Shown one piece after another: positions 1 to 5,670 of a stretch of 18,341 bases of DNA. The position numbers were made by a program, and so were the translations under genes. This stretch comes from CBDCME01 sp965218865 (GTDB taxonomy: Bacteria; Pseudomonadota; Alphaproteobacteria; JAAXGF01): contig CBDCME010000012.1 of assembly GCA_965218865.1 (NCBI GenBank), positions 1 through 18,341 of the forward strand, in the 5' to 3' direction. The notes under the pieces are model-generated. The model worked only from the letters and a program-made list of their open reading frames with translations. It was not told the origin of the DNA and ran no database searches. Position 1 is the stretch's first letter. Every line of letters begins with the position of its first letter.

Positions 1-312
1 GAAAGGGCACGCCATCACCTGACAAAGAAAAGGACCAAGACCCTTGACGGGCATCTTACCCTGGCCCGATTGGCGGACCTAGACACTGAACGTGGTCGGC
101 TTGTCACAACGAACTTCGACGACCTATTCGAAAAGGCACATGCGAAACTGCGGAAACTGGAACACTGCAGCCATAGATTGCCCGTGTACGTTGCGCCTGC
201 GTTGCCGCCGGCAAAGCCGGCCAGATTGCGCGGACTCATCCACCTGCACGGCAAGTTAGCGAGTTCAGAAAGCGATCGAGAACTCGTCCTAACCCTGGCA
301 GATTTTGGTACG
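1..312 (+). pseudogene. SIR2-like domain gene, left piece (cut by IS256 element, open at window edge)
   Basis: The frame is open from base 1, so the gene begins outside the window. It carries hallmarks of the SIR2-like (NAD-binding/NADase) domain found in many bacterial defence proteins: LVTTNFDDLFE (from about base 103), then LIHLHGKL, then LVLTLADFG just before the break. At 313 an IS256-family element starts. The last 8 bases, TTGGTACG at 305-312, recur at 1775-1782, and joining 312 to 1783 gives the uninterrupted reading ADFGTAYMLEGWARRF, as expected for this family. Seen: motifs, duplication and frame. Known: such domains hydrolyse NAD in several anti-phage systems. Inferred: this was once a defence-type gene. 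With three lesions (element, amber codon, truncation) it is dead here. Confidence 0.85.
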
Positions 313-350
313 GGCGATGTCCCATGCTCTGTTGAAAAAGGCGAGGCAGG
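313..350 (+). repeat. left terminal inverted repeat of the IS256 element
   Basis: This pairs imperfectly with the reverse complement of 1737-1774. The shared blocks are GGC-ATGTCCC, TGTTGAAAAAG, and GAGG-AGGC. The target duplication lies directly outside it. Confidence 0.85.
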
Positions 351-418
351 CATGGTTGGGCTTCGAGGCTAGGCGGCCTCTTTGATGGTTTCAATGGCGC
401 TTTTCGCTTTTGCCTTTT

Positions 419-1678
419 TCACGTGATCCTCGAGGGCAGCTCTGAGGATGGGGAGTTGCCGGTAGGCCTTGAGGCGACGGAGGTCTTTTGGGCTTCCAGG
501 AGGCCGGCGGCGGTCCATCGCAAGGCCATCTCGGCGTTGCGCCAGCGCTTGACATTGTGCTGCACCATCCTGACCGTTCCCAAGGCATTCTCGATGGCGT
601 TGGTGCAGGCCAAGGAGCGCCTGAGCTTGGGCGGCAGGCCCAAGCGGATCACGGTGAGGATCTCATCCAGGCCCTCCAGGATGGAAGCCGAAACGCCGGG
701 GGCCTCGGTCTCCAGGCGGCGCGCCAGGTTCTTCATGAGGCGTTCGGCTTTCTCGGCATCGTCTTGGTCCCAGGCTTGCCTGAGCGCCTTCTTGACGCCG
801 GCATGAAGGCTTTCGTCGAGGCGCTCGATGATGTTGCGGCCCTTGTGGACCTGGCAGCGCTGGAGGGCGGCCACCGGCCCGAAGGTCCGCTTGATCGCCT
901 TGGAGAGCGCCTTGGCGCCGTCGACGATGAAGAGCCGGGGCACTTCCGGGTCGAGGCCGCGGGCGGTCAGGTTGTCGAGCAGCGCCTGCACCGTGGCGGC
1001 ATTCTCCGTGGCACCTTCGGCCAGGCCTAGAACATGCTTCTCGCCCGCGCCGTCGATGCCAATAGCTGCCAGCAACACGTGATCGCCGACGTGCAGCCCG
1101 TCGATCTGGATGACCAGGAGATCGAGATCCGAAAGGTCGCTGGCCAGGAAGGCCTTCAGCTTCTTGCGCGTCATGGCCACGAAGCGCCGCGAGACCGCGG
1201 ACTTCGAGGTCGCATCGCCCGCGCGTGCCGGCAAGTCGCCGCTGGCCTCGCCGGGCAGGCGCACGGCGCGCGCGTACTTGCGGGTCGAAACCGTAAGCAG
1301 CATGATGTTCATCGCCCAGGACTGCAAAAGCGCCGGGTCCGAGAGCAACTCCCAGCTCGGCAAGCTCATCTCCTTGCCCGCAAGATCGCGCACCCGCGGG
1401 CGCGTCAGCTTCACCTTGCCCCCGTGATAGGCAATCTCGCTCTGGGTTGTCCCCCAGCGATGGCCCTGCCGCTCGGCCGTGCGGGCGTGGCGCGCTCCGC
1501 AGAGCACCTCGCTATCCTCGTCCAGCATCTCGCCCAGGGTCTCCACCCCGGCCAACAGGCAAAAGCGATCCACGCTCATGCGCAGATCATCAAAAGCCTC
1601 CGGCAAGGCCGGCGGCAACAGCGGAAGCGGGATCTCCAACAGTTTCGAAAGGCGGCTGTTCCGTGTAGTCTTGGTCAT
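419..1678 (-). CDS. IS256-family (mutator-type) transposase, C-terminus frameshifted
   Basis: This DDE transposase moves the element at 313-1774. Family signatures include LLVIQIDGLHVGD (first catalytic Asp), RLFIVDGAKALSKAI (second Asp), the CQVHKGRN block, and CTNAIENALGTVR with the catalytic Glu. The start ATG at 1678 lies about 100 bp inside the right end. Up to LLEAQKT the protein matches the family; after that this frame reads an unrelated tail and stops at 419. The +1 frame from that point gives RRLKAYRQLPILRAALEDH and ends with a stop at 369-371, as family members do. One base therefore seems to be missing near 488-495 (TTCC read as TCC is a likely cause). All three catalytic residues precede the shift, so activity is uncertain rather than excluded. 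Confidence 0.92.
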   Translation of the reverse strand: MTKTTRNSRLSKLLEIPLPLLPPALPEAFDDLRMSVDRFCLLAGVETLGEMLDEDSEVLCGARHARTAERQGHRWGTTQSEIAYHGGKVKLTRPRVRDLAGKEMSLPSWELLSDPALLQSWAMNIMLLTVSTRKYARAVRLPGEASGDLPARAGDATSKSAVSRRFVAMTRKKLKAFLASDLSDLDLLVIQIDGLHVGDHVLLAAIGIDGAGEKHVLGLAEGATENAATVQALLDNLTARGLDPEVPRLFIVDGAKALSKAIKRTFGPVAALQRCQVHKGRNIIERLDESLHAGVKKALRQAWDQDDAEKAERLMKNLARRLETEAPGVSASILEGLDEILTVIRLGLPPKLRRSLACTNAIENALGTVRMVQHNVKRWRNAEMALRWTAAGLLEAQKTSVASRPTGNSPSSELPSRIT

Positions 1679-1774
1679 GGCGTCGTTCTCCTTGATGGAT
1701 TCAACACCCAGAGCCTAACGGTTCCAGGCGAATGACGCCTACCTCACTTTTTCAACATCAGCCGGGACATTGCC

Positions 1775-2037
1775 TTGGTACGGCTTACATGCTTGAAGGT
1801 TGGGCCCGCCGATTCGTAGTTGAATTGTATCGTCACTACCATGTGGTCTTCATCGGCTACCGCGCCGAGGACCCCACAATACGCTATCTGGTTAGTACCC
1901 TGGCGGCCGCACGCGAAGCAAGTCAGCAATTTAAAGAGGCTTACGCATTTGCCCCTTAGGGCGAGGATGAAGGCGAACTCGATACCCAAGAGAAGGCCGA
2001 GCGAGAATGGAAGCTTAAGGGGCTGATACCGCTCGCG
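1775..2037 (+). pseudogene. SIR2-like domain gene, right piece with in-frame amber and truncated end
   Basis: This continues the gene broken at 312. The first 8 bases are the target duplication. In frame it reads EGWARRFVVELYRHYHVVF, then IGYRAEDPTIRYL, the segment that follows ADFG in SIR2-like proteins. A TAG at 1957-1959 follows AYAFAP, yet the same frame still reads family-like residues afterwards (GEDEGELD, then AEREWKLKGLIPLAF). The amber is therefore best seen as a nonsense mutation inside a formerly longer gene. At about 2038 the SIR2-like sequence ends abruptly where it joins a copy of the serine recombinase tail. Nothing of its C-terminal domain remains in the window. Confidence 0.8.
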
Positions 2038-2289
2038 TTCCGGAACGCCTCGGCCCAGTTCTGTCCGACGATGCTTCTGTCCTTTCCCCGGCATCCGAGG
2101 CCTCGGGCGATGCACCGACGCTGATCCTCTGTGCCCCAGCGCACCTCAGGCGGGCGGGCATGGAAATGAAGATGCTCATCGATGCGAAAGGAGCCCGAAA
2201 GGGCAAGCCCGATCCGAGCCTCATCAAACTCCTGGTCAAGGCGCAGAAGCTCAAGGAGGCGATTGTTCAGGGTGGCGATCGTCTGGATC
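2038..2289 (+). pseudogene. stray fragment of serine recombinase C-terminal region (repeat copy 1)
   Basis: These 252 bp align without gaps to 10938-11189 (constant offset 8900) with 11 mismatches counted by eye, about 96% identity. It encodes part of the recombinase tail, for example MEMKMLIDAKGARKGKPDPS followed by LIKLLVKAQKLKEAIVQGGD. This copy reads CGA AAG where the other has CGA TAG, so it lacks the premature stop of copy 2. Both boundaries are sharp: SIR2-like sequence to the left and unrelated sequence from 2290. The fragment has neither start nor catalytic domain and cannot be a working gene. Confidence 0.85.
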
Positions 2290-2445
2290 AGGGAAGCAAA
2301 TATCACGATTCACAGCACCGCTTCACACTTCCGTTGTTCCGAAAGGTGAGGGTCCGTGGATCGTCGGTCCCGAAGAGATCTCGCGCTGCGGCGAATGCCC
2401 ATTGGGCAATTGCCAACCCAAACAACGTGGCCGAGAACGAACCGC
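2290..2445. other. intergenic segment with no recognisable gene
   Basis: No ORF here resembles a known family, and the ORFs present are short and overlap on both strands. The segment starts exactly where the recombinase repeat ends, so it carries the other side of an old recombination junction. Confidence 0.5.
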
Positions 2446-2889
2446 TCACGACGGGGGGCGGGTGGTCGGGTGACCAATGGGCAGATCCGCAGCCGATTCG
2501 CCAGCCTGTAATTGGTCAATGATCTCCAGCATCTCGACCAATTGGTCCCGAGCATCGACGAGCAGTTTTCCTGCCAAAATATCTTTTCTACCCGCCATCA
2601 AAAGCAAAGCTTCAAGAACCGCGTCGGAATGGCGCACTAGCTCGACCAGGTTCTCGCCATTCGGGCCATTTTTGCCCTCAAACTAGTTTTTGACCGTACG
2701 TTGTCCGGCACCGGTATATGCCATCACTGTTTTGACGGACATACCGGTCCGGCCAAATGTCGCACGTAAGGTCTCAGCTATGACGGCGGCAAATTCATAG
2801 CCGTCGGATACTGCAACTCTACCAGACGATTTCGGAAACGTTTTTCCGGAAACGGGCCGAAATTTTCGGCCCTTTTTACGAAACGACAT
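2446..2889 (-). pseudogene. small HTH-like island protein with amber codon in place of Trp
   Basis: Read as one frame from the ATG at 2889, the product would be 147 residues. The first 68 end TGAGQRTVKN, a TAG follows at 2683-2685, and the frame continues FEGKNGPNGENLVELVRHSD, then AVLEALLLMAGR. I recall homologues in alphaproteobacterial islands with the pattern RTVKNWFxGxxGPSGExLVxLxRHSD, so the amber most simply replaces a TGG tryptophan codon. The segment VKTVMAYTGAGQRTVKN has the character of a helix-turn-helix. It is transcribed away from the serine recombinase, across an intergenic region that now holds an IS630 element. Such small proteins often sit beside large serine recombinases; the role is unknown. 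It is not functional unless the amber is suppressed. Confidence 0.7.
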
Positions 2890-2998
2890 TCTTGTTCTCC
2901 ATGCCTAATACCAACCGCCCCAGAGTTTGACTCGCGCAAAGGTTTACACGCTAGGTTTTGTGTGATTCAAGGTTGTTGGCAACAAGGGAGTGTGTTCA

Positions 2999-4064
2999 AT
3001 GCCAACGATTCCTTTGCGAAACGACTTTGATGCTGAAAGAGTCCGTGTTCTTGCGGCACGGAGCGATGATGGGAACCAGGCGCGACGGCTTTTGTCGATG
3101 GCGGCCATCTACGATGGGATGGATCGAGCGTGCGCGGCGGGTATTGGCGGCATGGATCGGCAGACGTTGCGGGACTGGGTTCACCGGTTCAACGCGGGAG
3201 GTCCGGCCGGTCTGATCGACCGCAAGCCGAACGGGGCGTTGCGTCGGTTGACGCCGTCGCAAATGGCGGCGCTTTCGCGGGCTATCGAGGCCGGTCCCGA
3301 TCCCGAACGGGATGGGGTCGTGCGCTGGCGCTGCATCGATCTCAAGCAACTGATCCGAACGCGCTTCGGCGTGGACTATCACGAGCGGAGCGTCGGCAAG
3401 CTGCTGGCCGCGCTCGGGTTCTCGCATATTTCCGCGCGCCCGCGCCACGTCGGCCAGGATGCGCGGGCACAGGAGGAATTTAAAAAAAAGTTTTCCCGAA
3501 CACTTGGCGAAAATCGTAGCGGCACAGCCACCGGACACGCCCATCGAGGTTTGGTTTCAAGATGAAATGCGCGTCGGCCAGAAGAACAGCCTGGTGCGCC
3601 AGTGGGCCCCAAAGGGATCGCGCCCGCGCCAGGTCAAGGACCTACGGACCTCTTCGGCGTATCTCTTCGGCGCCATCTGCCCCGAGCGCGGTGAGGGCGC
3701 GGCGCTGGTCATGCCGCGCGCCAATACTGAAGCCATGGACCTGCATCTCGAGGAAATCAGCCGGGCCGTTGCCCCAAACGCCCATGCCGTCGTGCTGCTC
3801 GACCAAGCCGCATGGCACACCACTGCCAAACTCGGCATCCCGGAGAACATCTCCCTCGTGCCTTTGCCACCCAAGTCCCCGGAGCTCAATCCCGCCGAAA
3901 ATGTCTGGCAATACCTCCGCCAGAACTGGCTCTCCAATCGTGTCTTCGACTCCTATGAAGCCATCGTCGAGGCCTCTTGCCAAGCCTGGAACAACCTGAC
4001 CGACCAACCTTGGAAGATCATGTCCATCGGCCTCAGAGCGTGGGATCGCACAAGTCAATGTTAA
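2999..4064 (+). CDS. IS630-family transposase in two frames joined by a frameshift at A8
   Basis: Frame 1 starts at the ATG at 2999 (an in-frame GTG lies at 2990). It encodes the N-terminal helix-turn-helix DNA-binding half, including the segments TLRDWVHRFNAGGPAGLIDR and RWRCIDLKQLIRTRFGVDYH. Frame 2 runs on from about 3480 to the stop at 4064 and holds the DDE domain: IEVWFQDEMRVGQ (Asp), AVVLLDQAAWHT (Asp) and PELNPAENVWQYLR (Glu). Continuous homology needs a +1 shift (loss of one A) near the A-run at 3482-3489. Known: several IS630-type elements make their transposase by frameshifting or slippage at A-runs. The two frames overlap (3459-3565), and every catalytic residue is intact, so expression by slippage is plausible. 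A simple inactivating insertion is the alternative. Confidence 0.88.
3482..3490 (+). promoter_or_regulatory. A8G slippery run at the transposase frame junction
   Basis: Eight consecutive A followed by G lie exactly where homology moves from the first to the second transposase frame. Transcriptional slippage to seven A, or +1 ribosomal frameshifting, would fuse the DNA-binding and catalytic halves. Confidence 0.6.
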
Positions 4065-4245
4065 GGGCGGTTGGTATAAGGTTTGAAAACACGGAAAACA
4101 TCACCGGCCGGTCGCGCGCCCGTTTCGGTTCGAAAAGGCAGGACTGCGCCTGCAATGGAGAGCGCGAGAGCACACAGGTCCGGAATGCGAGTTGGTTGAG
4201 CAGTCAGACAGAGAACCGAATATTGCCGACGACACGGAACCCAAG

Positions 4246-4680
4246 ATGGTCCGCGCCGCTCAATATGTGCGTATGTCGACCGAGCATCAGAAGTACTCGA
4301 CAGAGAATCAGGCCGACGCAATCCGAAGTTACGCAGAATGTCATCATATGGAGATCGTCCGAACCTATTCAGATGCTGGAAAGAGTGGATTGAAAATTGA
4401 GGGCCGAGACGGTCTAAAGCAGCTGATCGACGACGTCGAGGGTGGTGAGACTGATTTCGACGTAATTTTGGCTTATGACATCAGCCGATGGGGCCGGTTC
4501 CAAGACGCCGATGAAAGCGCTTATTACGAGTACATCTGCCGCCGCAGAGGGATCTCCGTTCATTATTGCGCCGAACAATTCGACAACGACGGCAGCCCCG
4601 TCTCGACCATCGTCAAAGGCGTCAAACGCGCGATGGCGGGCGAATACACCCGCGAGCTCTCAGCAAAAGTGTTTGCAGGC
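4246..4680 (+). pseudogene. large serine recombinase, N-terminal catalytic part
   Basis: This is the first 145 codons of a serine site-specific recombinase. It contains the nucleophile motif AAQYVRMSTEHQ (catalytic Ser), the family segments TENQADAIRSYA and ILAYDISRWGRFQD, and ends at ELSAKVFAG. The ATG at 4246 precedes the conserved core directly; a TTG at 4192 would add 18 residues. An IS6-family element begins at 4681 and cuts the gene. Further pieces lie at 5556-5585 and 10809-11383, but the residues between FAG and the next piece (roughly 200, judged from typical family length) are absent. Known: such enzymes integrate and excise islands or phages. This copy cannot be active. Confidence 0.88.
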
Positions 4681-5487
4681 GGCATTGTCAGAATAACTGG
4701 GCGTGAGGTGACTGACCAAAATTCTCCATGACTCTCACGCTGCGAGTTGTTGCCATTCAGTGAGCGCGGCGGCGCGGTTTTGCTTGAAGATTTCGCGGTG
4801 GTTGAGGTGACGTTGTTGATTGAAATGGTTGTGGAAAGAGGCATGAACGGAAGCAAATTTCTGAAGGGTCTTTACATCCCTAAATCGCGCCATCGCTCCT
4901 TCTCGTCGTCGGAATGGTTGATGTGAGTTTTCGGCTCGATTGTTGAGCCACCGGCCGCAGTTTTGAGCGGCCGTATTGCCAATTTCCTTCATCGCCGACC
5001 TGTACGACCCAAGCCGATCAGTTACAATCGAATGCGGTCGGCCATAACGTTTCATGGTGCGCTTTAAAAAATTGGGGGCAGCTCGGCGATTCCTGCGCTT
5101 TGTAACGAAAACCTCAAGCACCTCGCCTTCATGATCAACAGCCCGCCAGAGATAATGGGTTTTGCCATTGATCCTGACGAACACTTCGTCTAAGTGCCAG
5201 CGCCATCGTGAGAACGACAGATGATGAATGCGTCGTTTCCTGATCTCGGTCGCGAACATTGGACCGAACCGATTCCACCAGTACCGAACTGTCTCATGGC
5301 AAATGTCGATGCCACGCTCGAACAGAATGTCTTCTACCTGGCGAAGCGACAGCGGATAGCGGATGTACATCATCACCACGAGGCGAATCACCTCCGGCGA
5401 GCTATTGAAATATTGGAACGGATTGTGCATCGTCAAAAACTAGGCAACCTGGGCAACACGCTCAACCGAATTTTCTCTGACAATGCC
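4681..5487 (-). mobile_element. IS6-family insertion sequence
   Basis: An 807-bp element with inverted ends GGCATTGTCAGA at 4681-4692 and its complement at 5476-5487. One transposase gene fills the minus strand. The 8-bp flanks differ (TTGCAGGC on the left, CCCAGAGC on the right), so there is no target duplication: recombinase lies to the left and a piece of IS256 to the right. Known: IS6/IS26-type elements act by cointegrate formation and can delete adjacent DNA, which would account for mismatched flanks and the missing middle of the recombinase. Confidence 0.92.
4735..5436 (-). CDS. IS6-family transposase
   Basis: A 233-residue DDE transposase filling the element at 4681-5487. An N-terminal HTH region (PLSLRQVEDILFERGIDICH) precedes the catalytic core. 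The core has RWHLDEVFVRINGK (first Asp), HSIVTDRLGSYRSA (second Asp) and NNRAENSHQPFRRRE (Glu with the usual Lys/Arg following). Length and arrangement match the family, and no lesion is seen. It is probably the most recently active transposase in the island. The start ATG at 5436 lies about 50 bp inside the right inverted repeat. Confidence 0.95.
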   Translation of the reverse strand: MTMHNPFQYFNSSPEVIRLVVMMYIRYPLSLRQVEDILFERGIDICHETVRYWWNRFGPMFATEIRKRRIHHLSFSRWRWHLDEVFVRINGKTHYLWRAVDHEGEVLEVFVTKRRNRRAAPNFLKRTMKRYGRPHSIVTDRLGSYRSAMKEIGNTAAQNCGRWLNNRAENSHQPFRRREGAMARFRDVKTLQKFASVHASFHNHFNQQRHLNHREIFKQNRAAALTEWQQLAA

Positions 5488-5555
5488 CCCAGAGCCTAAC
5501 GGTTCCAGGCGAATGACGCCTACCTCACTTTTTCAACATCAGCCGGGACATTGCC
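5488..5555 (-). mobile_element. 68-bp right-end remnant of an IS256 element
   Basis: This matches 1707-1774 over all 68 bp, from CCCAGAGCC to the tip GGGACATTGCC. It lies between the IS6 element and recombinase sequence, so an IS256 copy had inserted in the recombinase and was then mostly removed by an IS6-associated deletion. The original tip at 5555 still abuts recombinase coding sequence. Confidence 0.93.
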
Positions 5556-5585
5556 TACAAAGGACCTCTGGGAGTGCGTGCACGG
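5556..5585 (+). pseudogene. 30-bp sliver of the serine recombinase plus target duplication
   Basis: In frame from 5557 it reads TKDLWECVH and joins directly to GILSENRVERRIGGRAKIPS at 10817 when the IS66-like element and one copy of its duplication are removed. DLWE followed by NRVERR and PSLL is the usual order in the C-terminal region of large serine recombinases. The last 8 bases, GTGCACGG (5578-5585), are the left target duplication. Confidence 0.8.
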
Positions 5586-5609
5586 GTAACCGTTCGGGTC
5601 CCGGGGGAT
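5586..5609 (+). repeat. left terminal inverted repeat of the IS66-like element
   Basis: Bases 5587-5609 match the reverse complement of 8757-8779 with one mismatch in 23 (GTCCC against GTTCC). It starts GTAACCG, close to the GTAA tip usual in the IS66 family. Confidence 0.9.
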
Positions 5610-5670
5610 CGTAGACCTCCACGGATTTTCTGACTGGTAACTATTCCGCGCATGCGCTACCGTCTCGCGC

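Larger units (their letters stand above)
313..1774 (-). mobile_element. IS256-family insertion sequence, complete with 8-bp target duplication
   Basis: A 1462-bp element inserted in the SIR2-like gene. Its ends are imperfect inverted repeats of about 38 bp: the left end starts GGCGATGTCCC and the reverse complement of the right end starts GGCAATGTCCC, both followed by TGTTGAAAAAG and a shared GAGG-AGGC block. Direct repeats TTGGTACG flank it (305-312 and 1775-1782); 8-bp duplications are usual for IS256-family elements. It contains one minus-strand transposase gene. Its right-most 68 bp occur again at 5488-5555, so at least one further copy once existed in the same island. Confidence 0.93.
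2908..4077 (+). mobile_element. IS630-family insertion sequence (first copy)
   Basis: The ends are inverted repeats with a perfect 13-base outer block, ATACCAACCGCCC at 2908-2920 and its complement at 4065-4077. A further shared TTGACT follows inwards. TA dinucleotides lie at both ends (2906-2907 or 2909-2910; 4075-4076), fitting the TA target of IS630/mariner elements, although the exact tip is ambiguous by 1-3 bases. At about 1.17 kb with one split DDE transposase it is typical for the family. It sits between the divergent HTH-like gene and the serine recombinase and separates both from their native upstream region. Confidence 0.88.

Noticed and set aside
1..2037. A functional SIR2-based defence gene.
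   Set aside because: It has an insertion, an in-frame amber and a missing C-terminus; only its ancestry can be claimed.
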